From Sphaerisporangium album (lineage in GTDB: Bacteria; Actinomycetota; Actinomycetes; Streptosporangiales; Streptosporangiaceae): a stretch of DNA of 64,000 nucleotides. Both the position numbers and the translations under genes were made by a program. Below are positions 23,484 to 31,655 of the stretch, piece after piece (position 1 is the first letter of the stretch; each line of letters begins with the position of its first letter). The stretch spans positions 52,614 to 116,613 of the forward strand of contig NZ_QOIL01000029.1 of NCBI RefSeq assembly GCF_003323745.1, given 5' to 3'. Under the pieces are notes generated by a model, which ran no database searches, was not told the DNA's origin, and saw nothing but the letters and a program-made list of their open reading frames with translations.

Positions 23484-26111
23484 CTAGTTGCCGATCGGCG
23501 ACAGGTGAGCGCGGACCCTCAGGGCGGTCTTCGAATCGGGGAGCTTCACGGTCAGCGCCGTGGCGTCGAAATCCTGGTAGGGCTGGCCGTCGATCTCGAC
23601 CCAGTCCAGCCGCACCCGGCCGGGCGGCAGCGCGTCCGGCGCGACCCGCAGGACGCGGTCCGCGAACCCGTCGGGGTTGGGGCGGAAGTGCAGGGTGAGC
23701 GGCTCGTCGTCCAGGAGCAGGCGCTCGTACACGGTGGCGAGGAAGCACAGCTCCGCGCCGTGGTACATGCTCATGGAGTGGCTGCCCTTCGACCGCTCGT
23801 TGCCGAGCAGGTAGGGAAGCCCGTTGGCGAGGACGTTGAAGTAGACGCCGCCCTCGTCGTGGTCGAGGAAGAAGCTGTTGTAGAACGCGGCCGACTCGCG
23901 GGCCCGGCGGCGGAACTCGGCGTCCCCGGTGTGCCCGGCCAGGATCTGGTAGGCGAGGATCGCCTGCTCCTGCTGCCACCAGGCCTTGCGGTCGTGCCAG
24001 ACGAACCTGTGGACCTCCTGGCCCTCCTGGAGGTGCTGCTCGACGACGTCGTACCAGCCGCCGCGCTGCGGGTCGGCGCCGACCTGCGGCATCTTCCTGC
24101 CGATGTCGACGGCGAGCTGCCGGTAGCGGTCCTTGGGGCGCACCGCCATCATCCGCATCAGGTTCCAGGCGATCTTGAGGTTGTGCCCGACGACGGCGCG
24201 GTCCTGCTGCCAGTTCCAGGAGCGGTCCGCCGACCAGTCGGCGTGGAAGCGCTCCTGCACGAACGGGCTGCCCTCCTGGGGGAAGTGCCCGACGATCAGG
24301 TCGAACGTCTCCTCCAGCATCTCCGCGTGGCGCGGGTCGCCGGTGCCGAGGTACAGGTTGGTCAGGTACGCCGGCGCGTGGTCGCCCACCGAGTTCCAGT
24401 TCTTCCTGGAGCGGTTCGGGCCGAGCGACTCGTGGTGCGGGCTGAGCAGGATCGGGTCGATGTGGGAGTACCAGCCGCCCTGCTCGGGGTCGTGGTAGAA
24501 CTTCCGGAACAGGCGAAGCGTGCCCTCGGCGTCGTCGAGGATCTTCGGGTCGCCGGTGAGCCGCCAGAGCTGGATCGGCCCGGCGAGCGCGTAGATCTGC
24601 TCGTACATCGGGATGGCGTCGTAGTCGTCGCCGAACTCCGAGGTGAACAGCTTGTGCTCGGTGCCGTCGCGCACCTCGATGCCGTGGTACCAGTACACGA
24701 CGTCCTCGTCGCGGTCGACGAACCGCATGTGGTCGCGCAGGTACGCGGTGCCCTGCTCGGCGACGTCGAGGAAGTCCTCGTCGCCGGTGAGCATGTAGGC
24801 CGAGGCCATGCCGTAGACGAGGCGCGAGATCGTGTCGGTCTCCTGCACGCCCTTCAGGCCCGAGGTCTTCTCGCCGCCGAGCCGCAGCGCGGTGCGGTAG
24901 TTCGTGTAGTCGATCGGCGCGCCCTCGCCGAACTGCGCCTTGCGGTAGAACTTGGCCAGCGCGCTCAGCTGGCGCACCCACCAGTCGGGACGCTCGAAGT
25001 TGTACTCGTCGGCCTGCCGGCCCAGGAACACCAGGCGCTTGGCCTCGAAGGTGTAGGCGCCGTTCTCGGGATAGTAGATGCCGTACGCGAACAGGTACCC
25101 GCCGGGCTTCAGGAGCTCGTCCAGGTGGCCGGTGGCGTCGACGTACGGCTCGCCGAGGTTGCGCAGGAACTCCGCGGAGGTCGTGGAGGTCAGCCGCGCC
25201 TGGATCGCCTTGCCCTCGTTGGTCTTGAGGTCGATCGTGTCGCTCGCGGGGTCGTAGCCGGTGATGTAGCCGGCCACGAGGTCCGAGAAGGTGAAGTCCG
25301 GCTGGTAGCCGGGGGGACGCGGCGGGGCCACCGGCTCCAGCGCGGCCGCCGCGCGGCCGTTGCCGTTGGCCGGCGGGGCGACGAGCCCGGAGATCACCGC
25401 GGTCGCGCCGTTGCCATTGCCATTGCCGTTGCCGTGCCCGTTGGAGCCGTTCCCGGCGATCTCCGGGAGGGCGCCCATCGTCGCGCCGGCCGCTCCCGCT
25501 CCCGCCGCGACGAGCTGGCGGGCCCTGGGCGCGCGGGCGGCCGCGACCAGGTCGATCATCATGCGGGCGAACTCGTGGCAGTGGTTGAAGCTGCGTCCGG
25601 TCACGAGGTCGCCGTCGACGACGACGTCCTGGTCGGTGTAGATCGCGCCCATGTTCCGCGCGTCGCCGACGAGGTTGTTGTGGCACGTGAGCCGGCGTCC
25701 CCGGACGACCTCGGGGATCGGCGCGGCGAGCCACAGGCCGTGGCAGATGATGCCCTTGAGCAGGTTGGGCCGCTCGAACGCCCGGCGCAGAAGCTGGACG
25801 GCGGGCGCGAGCTGGTTGACGTCGTCGGTGTAACGCAGGCGGTCCGACACGATGCCCGAGGGCACGATGAACATGTCGTACCCGTCGAGCTTGTCGTCGT
25901 CGACCGCTTCCAGGTCGCCGGACACCGTGAACGGGTTGCCGTACTCGTGCCCGTGGAAGGTGATCGACTCCTGGCCCCACAGGCGCGTGAGGAACTCGAC
26001 CCGCGCGCCCTCCTCGGTGAACCTTCGCTGGTAGTAGTGGATCTCGGGCTCGACGAAGTCGCTCTCCATCAAGATCGCGACCGTGCTGCCGGCCAGTCGC
26101 TTTTCACTCAC
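23484..26111 (-). CDS. Fusion of DJ-1/PfpI-like domain and AGE (N-acylglucosamine 2-epimerase-like) domain
   Basis: An 875-residue protein with two unrelated enzymes. Residues ~8-190 form a DJ-1/PfpI class I amidotransferase-like domain: STVAILMESDFVEPEIHYYQ opens it and the nucleophile elbow is LLKGIICHGLWLAAP, with Cys then His. A flexible linker (~195-260) is rich in Gly and Asn, including an N-G repeat. Residues ~270-800 form an (alpha/alpha)6 barrel like N-acylglucosamine or cellobiose 2-epimerases (RAVVGHNLKIAWNLMRM; FVWHDRKAWWQQEQAILAYQ). A ~70-residue beta-rich tail follows. GTG 26111 is preferred because GAGG lies 6 nt upstream. Epimerase activity on a free sugar is plausible but unproven. 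Second gene of the operon. Confidence 0.82.
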   Translation of the reverse strand: MSEKRLAGSTVAILMESDFVEPEIHYYQRRFTEEGARVEFLTRLWGQESITFHGHEYGNPFTVSGDLEAVDDDKLDGYDMFIVPSGIVSDRLRYTDDVNQLAPAVQLLRRAFERPNLLKGIICHGLWLAAPIPEVVRGRRLTCHNNLVGDARNMGAIYTDQDVVVDGDLVTGRSFNHCHEFARMMIDLVAAARAPRARQLVAAGAGAAGATMGALPEIAGNGSNGHGNGNGNGNGATAVISGLVAPPANGNGRAAAALEPVAPPRPPGYQPDFTFSDLVAGYITGYDPASDTIDLKTNEGKAIQARLTSTTSAEFLRNLGEPYVDATGHLDELLKPGGYLFAYGIYYPENGAYTFEAKRLVFLGRQADEYNFERPDWWVRQLSALAKFYRKAQFGEGAPIDYTNYRTALRLGGEKTSGLKGVQETDTISRLVYGMASAYMLTGDEDFLDVAEQGTAYLRDHMRFVDRDEDVVYWYHGIEVRDGTEHKLFTSEFGDDYDAIPMYEQIYALAGPIQLWRLTGDPKILDDAEGTLRLFRKFYHDPEQGGWYSHIDPILLSPHHESLGPNRSRKNWNSVGDHAPAYLTNLYLGTGDPRHAEMLEETFDLIVGHFPQEGSPFVQERFHADWSADRSWNWQQDRAVVGHNLKIAWNLMRMMAVRPKDRYRQLAVDIGRKMPQVGADPQRGGWYDVVEQHLQEGQEVHRFVWHDRKAWWQQEQAILAYQILAGHTGDAEFRRRARESAAFYNSFFLDHDEGGVYFNVLANGLPYLLGNERSKGSHSMSMYHGAELCFLATVYERLLLDDEPLTLHFRPNPDGFADRVLRVAPDALPPGRVRLDWVEIDGQPYQDFDATALTVKLPDSKTALRVRAHLSPIGN

Positions 26112-26168
26112 GTTGCACCTCACGTCATCACAAGATGGACGAGGAACGGCGCCGGGGGCGTCATCAGG

Positions 26169-26993
26169 TCACCAGCCGTAGCGCCGCAGGCCGGACTCCA
26201 GGACCTCGACCAGCTTCTGGCCCGAGAGGAACGAGTCGGGGGTCGAGCGTCCCGTCACGAACGGATAGTCCACGATGACCGACGTCTCTTTGCCCACGTT
26301 TCCGTGGTAGCGCCCGTCGGGGCCGGTGGCGTCGCGCAGGATGTACTCCAGCGGGTACGGCGGCGGCCCCATGTTGAAGTCGACGCCGATGAAGCCGGTG
26401 CCGTCCTTGTAGTCGTACTCCTTGCAGTGCCCGGTGACGTGCTTGCCCCAGATGACGCTCTCGCGGTTCTCCCAGTCACGGGCGAACGCGAGGCAGGCGA
26501 CGCCGTAGCACTCGGCGAGGATCGGCTTGCCGGCCCGCAGGAAGGCGAGGATCAGCTCGTGCACCCGCCCGTTGTTGGCGAGGTCCACGATGGGGCCGCT
26601 GCCGCCGACGATGGTGAGGGCGTCGTAGTCCTCGATCTGCTCGTCGAGCCGGGCGATGTCCCGGTAGTACGCCTCGATCTTGCGGATGAAGCCGTCCTCG
26701 CTGAAGTACGGCCTGTCGGGGATCCACTCGGCCAGGCTCGTCGGGGTGTCCAGCCGGTCGGACTCGTCCAGCCGGCGCGCGGCCACCGCGACTTCGGGGG
26801 TGGTCACCGCACGGCCCAGCGGCGGGTCGATGTACCCGGGGTCGAGGCTCGGGGGCAGCGCCTTCGGGCGCTTTCCCGTGGCGGTGGCGAAGACGCTCTG
26901 ATATCCCCGCTCGTCGAAAGCGGTCAGCGGTCCCAGGAGTTCCTCTCCCCAGTAGCCGTACTCCGAGAGAAGGATAAGAATATTTCGCGGCAT
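26169..26993 (-). CDS. DJ-1/PfpI family protein (Hsp31-like glyoxalase/chaperone group)
   Basis: A 274-residue class I glutamine-amidotransferase-like protein. Strand 1 is MPRNILILLSEYGYWGEEL, with the conserved acidic residue. The nucleophile elbow is GKPILAECYGVACLAFARDW, Cys in A-E-C-Y-G-V. The length and the insertions fit the larger Hsp31/HchA-like members, known as chaperones or glutathione-independent glyoxalases. AGGAG lies 7 nt before ATG 26993. It is first in the operon and precedes a second DJ-1 domain fused to an AGE barrel, so two DJ-1 modules are made together. A role in repairing or detoxifying reactive carbonyls is inference. Confidence 0.85.
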   Translation of the reverse strand: MPRNILILLSEYGYWGEELLGPLTAFDERGYQSVFATATGKRPKALPPSLDPGYIDPPLGRAVTTPEVAVAARRLDESDRLDTPTSLAEWIPDRPYFSEDGFIRKIEAYYRDIARLDEQIEDYDALTIVGGSGPIVDLANNGRVHELILAFLRAGKPILAECYGVACLAFARDWENRESVIWGKHVTGHCKEYDYKDGTGFIGVDFNMGPPPYPLEYILRDATGPDGRYHGNVGKETSVIVDYPFVTGRSTPDSFLSGQKLVEVLESGLRRYGW

Positions 26994-27135
26994 CGATGGC
27001 TCCTGTCGATCGACAATCGTCCGCGACCGGATTCAAACAAATTTGGATATTTCACTACAAGACCGCCCGACCGGGCGGAGCTCACTTCCTGAAGTCGGGT
27101 TATTCCGTCAAGTCCTGAAAGTCGACGGGAGAATC

Positions 27136-27151
27136 TGACGATACTTCGTCA
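27136..27151. promoter_or_regulatory. Inverted repeat in the divergent promoter region
   Basis: TGACGA-TACT-TCGTCA, perfect 6-bp arms with a 4-nt spacer, sits midway between the DJ-1-led operon and the receiver/TrxR-like gene. A second small hairpin, CCGCCC-GACC-GGGCGG, is at 27063-27078 in the leader of the minus-strand operon. Either could be a regulator site; which protein binds is unknown. Confidence 0.4.
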
Positions 27152-27275
27152 TGTGTCAGAACGTCTTCTCTGAAATGCGGGTTAAAGTGACGTGGCTAGG
27201 CCGAAATCATGGCCCGCCGACGCGCGCGCGGAAACGCCCAGCCCCTCTCTGCCTTCAGCGATCGGAGACGCCCTG

Positions 27276-28919
27276 ATGCCTGAGCCGCACCGCCCGGTCG
27301 TGCTCGCCGTGGACGACGACCCCCACGTGCTCCGAGCGATACGACGTGATCTCATCCGGGCCTACCAGGGCCGGTACAGGGTCCTCACCTCCGGGTCGGG
27401 CGCCGAGGCACTCGAGATCCTCGACTCCCTCCGCGACCGCAACGAGGAGCCCGCGCTGATCCTTTCCGACCAGCGCATGCCCGAGCTGACCGGCATCGAG
27501 CTGCTCGCCGCGTGCGCCGACCGCTTCCCCTCGGCGCGACGGGTCCTGCTCACGGCCTACGCCGACACCAGCGTGGCCATCGCCGCCATCAACGAGGTCC
27601 GCCTCGACCACTACCTCGTCAAGCCCTGGGACCCTCCGGAGGAGCGGCTGTACCCGGTGCTCGACGAGCTGCTGTCCGACTGGCAGTCCGGCTACGAGGC
27701 GCCCTACGGCGGCATCACGGTCATCGGCCAGCCCTTCGCGCCGGCCACCCACCGGGTGCGCGACTTCCTCACCCGCCACCGTCAGCCCTTCAAGTTCACC
27801 GACGCCGCCGAGGCGGCGCCGGACACGCCCGTGACCGACCTCCCGGTGGTGCAGCTTCCCGACGGACGGCGGCTCGTCCGGCCCGCCACCAGCCGGCTCG
27901 CCACCGAGCTGGGCCTCGCCATGCAGACCAGGCACCCGCACTACGACGTGGCCATCGTGGGCGCCGGCCCGGCCGGGCTGGCCGCGGCCGTCTACACCTC
28001 CTCCGAGGGCCTGTCCACGCTGCTGCTGGAGGCGTACGTCCCCGGCGGCCAGGCGGGCTCCTCCAGCAGGATCGAGAACTACCTGGGGTTCCCTTCTGGC
28101 ATCTCCGGCGTGGAGCTGACCAGCCGGGCGGTGTCCCAGGCCCGCCGGTTCGGCGTCGACCTGCTCTCCCCCGTCGAGGCCGTGCGGCTGCGCAGGGACG
28201 GGCGCGCGGGCGTCCTCCACCTGGACGACGGCAAGGAGATCAGCGCATCGACGATCCTGCTGTGCCCTGGCCTGTCCTACAGCCGGTTCGACGCGACCGG
28301 CGCCGAGCGCTTCGAGGGCGCGGGCATCTACTACGGCGCCACGCTGTCGGAGACCACCCTGTGCGTCGGCCAGCACGTCTGGATCGTCGGCGGGGCCAAC
28401 TCCGCCGGCCAGGCCGCGCTGCACTTCGCCAAGCACGCGCGCCACGTGACGATGCTGATCCGCGCCGACGGCCTGGAGGCGCGGATGTCGCAGTACCTGA
28501 TCGACGAGATCAGGCGCAAGGACAACATCGACGTCCTGACCCGCACCATCCTCGTCGCCGCGGACGGCGGCGACCGGCTGGAGAGCATCACGCTGCGCGA
28601 CCTGTCCTCCGGCGAGGAGAGGACCGAGGACGCGGAGTACGTCTTCACCTTCATCGGCGCCCGGCCGCGCACCGAGTGGCTCGACGGCACCGTGGTCCGC
28701 GACGAGCACGGCTTCCTGCTCACCGGCCCCGACCTCGGCCCCCGCAAGGGGATCGAGGGCTGGGACCTGCCGCGCGAGCCGCTGCCGCTGGAGACGAGCA
28801 TGCCCGGGGTGTTCGTCGCCGGCGACGCCCGGGCCAAGTCCATCAAGCGCATCGCGTCCAGCGTCGGAGAGGGGGCGATGGCGGTGGCGATGATCCACCG
28901 CTACCGCGCCGAAGTCTGA
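27276..28919 (+). CDS. Response-regulator receiver fused to thioredoxin-reductase-like flavoprotein
   Basis: A 547-residue protein. Residues ~8-125 are a receiver domain: VVLAVDDDPHVLRA (acidic pair), the phospho-acceptor D65 in LILSDQRMPELTGIE, LLTAYAD, and the Lys in LVKPWD. A ~90-residue thioredoxin-like spacer follows (GGITVIGQPFAPATHRVRDF). Residues ~225-540 are a two-dinucleotide-domain flavoprotein: FAD motif DVAIVGAGPAGLAAAVY, NAD(P)H motif WIVGGANSAGQAALHFA, and VFVAGDARAKSIKRIAS. The redox C-x-x-C of thioredoxin reductases is absent, replaced by GAGIYYGATLSE. The start has GGAGA about 8 nt upstream. Its 3' end overlaps the opposite-strand kinase gene by 19 bp. Such fusions recur beside cNMP-binding kinases; the electron acceptor is unknown. 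Confidence 0.9.
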   Translation: MPEPHRPVVLAVDDDPHVLRAIRRDLIRAYQGRYRVLTSGSGAEALEILDSLRDRNEEPALILSDQRMPELTGIELLAACADRFPSARRVLLTAYADTSVAIAAINEVRLDHYLVKPWDPPEERLYPVLDELLSDWQSGYEAPYGGITVIGQPFAPATHRVRDFLTRHRQPFKFTDAAEAAPDTPVTDLPVVQLPDGRRLVRPATSRLATELGLAMQTRHPHYDVAIVGAGPAGLAAAVYTSSEGLSTLLLEAYVPGGQAGSSSRIENYLGFPSGISGVELTSRAVSQARRFGVDLLSPVEAVRLRRDGRAGVLHLDDGKEISASTILLCPGLSYSRFDATGAERFEGAGIYYGATLSETTLCVGQHVWIVGGANSAGQAALHFAKHARHVTMLIRADGLEARMSQYLIDEIRRKDNIDVLTRTILVAADGGDRLESITLRDLSSGEERTEDAEYVFTFIGARPRTEWLDGTVVRDEHGFLLTGPDLGPRKGIEGWDLPREPLPLETSMPGVFVAGDARAKSIKRIASSVGEGAMAVAMIHRYRAEV

Positions 28920-30376
28920 CCCCGCGTCAGCGGCAGCCTGACCAGGAACCGCGTGTCCCCCGGCACGGACGTCACGTCGATCGTGCCGCCGTGCCGGTGG
29001 GACACGATGTACCTGCTGAGGTGCAGGCCGAGGCCCGTGCCGTGCCCGGTGTCCTTGGTGGTGAAGAACGGCTGGAACAGCAGGGACAGCACGGACTGGG
29101 GGATGCCGGGACCACTGTCCCTGATCTCCACCAGCGCGTGGTGGCCCTCGACGCGGGTGCTGATGCGCAGCTCGCCGATGCCCTCCATCGCGTCCACCGC
29201 GTTGTCGATGAGGTTGGTCCACACCTGGTTCAGCTCGCTGGGATAGGCCGTGACGAGCGGGACGTCCCCGTAGTGCCTGCGCACCCGGACGCCGCTGAGC
29301 CGGGGGGCCAGCATCGCCAGCGTCGCCTCCAGCCCCTCCCACAGGTCCACGTCCCGCACGGGGGCGCGGTCGAGGTTGGTGTAGGCCTTGGTGGTGTCCA
29401 CCAGCGCCTCTATGCGCCGGCCCGCCTCGGCGACGTCCTCGACCATCGTCCGGGCCTGGACGATCTGGCCGAGACAGCAGATCGCCGCCTCCAGCACCTC
29501 GGGCCGCACGCCGGCGGCGATCTCGTCCAGCGTCTCGGTGTCCAGGCCGCGGTCGACCAGCGCCGTGCCGACGTCCGAGTACTGCTCGATGCCGTGGTCG
29601 AACAGCCAGTCCATGACCGCGTCGGCGGCCTCCGCGGCCTCCAGGACGTCCAGCGGCTTCCCGGCCGGGACGGCCTCGTGCAGGCTGTCGCAGATGCGGT
29701 TGAGCAGCCGGGCCTCGGGCGGCGTCGCGACACGTCCCCAGCGCATGGAGGCCTCCGTGAGCTCCTTCACGGTCCCGCGCAGCTCGCCCGCCGCCCGCAC
29801 CATCGCGGCCGTCGGGTTGTTCAGCTCGTGCGCCAGCCCGGCCGCCAGCGTGCCGAGCCCCTCCAGCATGCGGTTGCGCCCGGCCTCCAGCTCGACCGTG
29901 CGGATGCGCCAGGCCAGCACCGGCAGCAGCACCCGGCTGACCTGCGGGCAGCGGGTCAGCATGTTCAGGAACGTCTGCTTGTCGTAGGCCATGAGCTCGG
30001 TGCCGCCGGCAGAGATGGCCGTGGCGATGTACCCGCTGTCGGTGAGCAGCGGAAGCTCGCCGGTGAACTGGTGCGCCGCCCGCCGCTTGCCGTCGTACTG
30101 GACGAGCAGCGGCTCGGGGACGTGCTCGGCGATGTGCTTGGTCAGCACGTGCTCCTGGCCGCCGAACACCTTGGTGAACAGCAGCTCGCCGCCCAGCAGG
30201 ACGTAGAAGCGGTTCGCGGGCTCGCCCTCGCTGAACAGGATGTCGCCGTCGGCCAGGCACATGTGCGAGCCCACCTCGGCCAGCCAGCTCAGCTGGTCGT
30301 CGGTGAGGTCGGCGAACAGCTCGATCTCCCTGAGCCGGGCGGTCAGGCCAGGCGGCGCGTCAGCCGTGGGACCCAC
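28901..30376 (-). CDS. Cyclic-nucleotide-binding-domain sensor histidine kinase
   Basis: A 491-residue soluble kinase with no membrane segment. Residues ~15-145 form a cNMP-binding/Crp-like domain (LCLADGDILFSEGEPANRFY; YVLLGGELLFTKVFGG). The H-box is LAAGLAHELNNPTAAM with phospho-acceptor His, then a long dimerisation/helical insert (~205-330). HATPase motifs are VWTNLIDNAVDAM, DSGPGIPQSV and GHGTGLGLHLSRYI. It should phosphorylate the receiver/TrxR-like protein encoded tail-to-tail. GTG 30376 has GGGAGG 6 nt upstream. Its first 17 bp overlap the end of the IS701-like gene, so it may be translated by coupling from that gene. Confidence 0.9.
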   Translation of the reverse strand: MGPTADAPPGLTARLREIELFADLTDDQLSWLAEVGSHMCLADGDILFSEGEPANRFYVLLGGELLFTKVFGGQEHVLTKHIAEHVPEPLLVQYDGKRRAAHQFTGELPLLTDSGYIATAISAGGTELMAYDKQTFLNMLTRCPQVSRVLLPVLAWRIRTVELEAGRNRMLEGLGTLAAGLAHELNNPTAAMVRAAGELRGTVKELTEASMRWGRVATPPEARLLNRICDSLHEAVPAGKPLDVLEAAEAADAVMDWLFDHGIEQYSDVGTALVDRGLDTETLDEIAAGVRPEVLEAAICCLGQIVQARTMVEDVAEAGRRIEALVDTTKAYTNLDRAPVRDVDLWEGLEATLAMLAPRLSGVRVRRHYGDVPLVTAYPSELNQVWTNLIDNAVDAMEGIGELRISTRVEGHHALVEIRDSGPGIPQSVLSLLFQPFFTTKDTGHGTGLGLHLSRYIVSHRHGGTIDVTSVPGDTRFLVRLPLTRGQTSAR

Positions 30377-31424
30377 GGGAACCTCCCGCCCGCGCGTAGG
30401 CGAGCTCGTCGTGGTCGAGCCCGCGGAGCAACCGGTAGCCGTGGGCGGCCGACACCAGCGTGACGTGGTGGTGCCAGCCGCGGAAGGACCGGCCCTCGAA
30501 GTGGCGCAGCCCGGACTCCGCGTCCATCAGGGCGAGCTGGGCGACCGCGCGGCACCGCAGGTGGATCAGGTCGGCGACCTCCGACAGGCGGGAGTCGCCG
30601 AGGTCGGTCAGCCACATGCCCTTGGGGCCGCCCTTGCCCGGCGCCCATTCGACGCTCACGAACCGCCGGGCCGGGCGTCGCGGGCGAACCTCCGGCGGGC
30701 CTGGGCCCCAGCCCGCCGCGCGCCCGCCGAACGGTGCGCTCTCGCCGACCCGGGCCACGTAGTGCAGGCCGCGTTCCTCAAGCCCTCGCAGCAGCGGCTC
30801 CACCCGCGGTGTCACCCGCGTGTCCACGACGACGGGCGCCGGAGACAGACCCCAGTCGAGGATCATCTCGTCGATCGCCTCCAGCAGGTGGTCCCACCGT
30901 GATCGGTGACGTTCGTGCGCGGGGATGCGCGTCCTCGCCCGGCGGGCGGGATCGTCGTCCCAGCTCCTCGGCAGCAGCAGCCGCCAGTTCACCGGGCACC
31001 CCCCGCTCTCGCCGACGAGCATCACCGCGAGGCCGAGCTGGCAGTTGATCAGGCGGCCCGCCGAGTGGGCGAACTGCCGGGCGACCCCTACGGAATTCGC
31101 CCCGTTCTTGGGAAAGGCGACCTCCTCGACCACCCACGCCGTCGCCCGGAAGGCCGCGGCGAGATGCCAGGCCAGCCTGCGCCGGACGGGCTGCCAGTCC
31201 CAGGGGCTCTGGTTGACGAACTGCTGGAGACACTGGTCCACCGGGCGGCCCACGACCTGGTCCGATATCCGGCGGATCGACTTTCTGCCCGGCACGGTGA
31301 GAAGCCCCTGGAGGTAAACGTCGCCCCAGCGGCGCTGGTCCGCACGCGCGAAAGAGGAGAAAAGGTCTTCACAGAACGGCGACAACCACGCGTCGCGGAA
31401 CAAGAAATCGGTACTTTCCACCAT
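30360..31424 (-). CDS. IS701-like (DDE_5) transposase homologue, probably domesticated, copy 1
   Basis: A 354-residue protein with the IS701-type transposase scaffold: SDQVVGRPVDQCLQQFVNQS near the N-terminus, PVNWRLLLPRSWDDDPARR, and the C-terminal LRHFEGRSFRGWHHHVTLVS with the catalytic Glu. The first catalytic position, normally D-D-T-G-F-P-K, reads WVVEEVAFPKNG (E100-E101), so the acidic Asp pair is changed; the later V-V-V-D-T Asp remains. No terminal inverted repeats or target duplications were found around it. It overlaps the kinase start by 17 bp and lies in the same direction as its paralogue. Loss of a catalytic Asp, with an intact frame and operon position, suggests a cellular DNA-binding role. 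Confidence 0.8.
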   Translation of the reverse strand: MVESTDFLFRDAWLSPFCEDLFSSFARADQRRWGDVYLQGLLTVPGRKSIRRISDQVVGRPVDQCLQQFVNQSPWDWQPVRRRLAWHLAAAFRATAWVVEEVAFPKNGANSVGVARQFAHSAGRLINCQLGLAVMLVGESGGCPVNWRLLLPRSWDDDPARRARTRIPAHERHRSRWDHLLEAIDEMILDWGLSPAPVVVDTRVTPRVEPLLRGLEERGLHYVARVGESAPFGGRAAGWGPGPPEVRPRRPARRFVSVEWAPGKGGPKGMWLTDLGDSRLSEVADLIHLRCRAVAQLALMDAESGLRHFEGRSFRGWHHHVTLVSAAHGYRLLRGLDHDELAYARAGGSRGSHG

Positions 31425-31608
31425 CCGAGCACCCCAATGGAATTGCCGACCGTCCCGTGCGCACCGAATTCGTTCCTCTCCTGATCCCCGCGGTTCCTTG
31501 CGGATCCGCCGGGACGGGGAAGGCCGAGGCGTACGGACGGCGTCAGTGCCGGCACGTAAGTTCCGGCACCGGGGCCGGCGCCGCCGGCCGCGCCAGGTGA
31601 GGCGCGCC

Positions 31609-31644
31609 GACGGCGGTCGAGCGGGCGGCCGTGCGGCCGCCGTC
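31609..31644 (-). terminator. Hairpin downstream of IS701-like copy 2
   Basis: GACGGCGG at 31609-31616 pairs with CCGCCGTC at 31637-31644, and an inner CGGCCG-TG-CGGCCG stem fills the loop. It begins 12 nt after the stop of the upstream minus-strand gene. This would limit read-through into copy 1, so the two IS701-like genes may be separate transcripts. Confidence 0.5.
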
Positions 31645-31655
31645 GTGGTCCGGTG

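Noticed and set aside
23505..27092. 1195-codon plus-strand open frame opposite the DJ-1/AGE genes
   Set aside because: Antisense shadow of high-GC genes with no recognisable domain; the minus-strand genes have full motifs and ribosome-binding sites.
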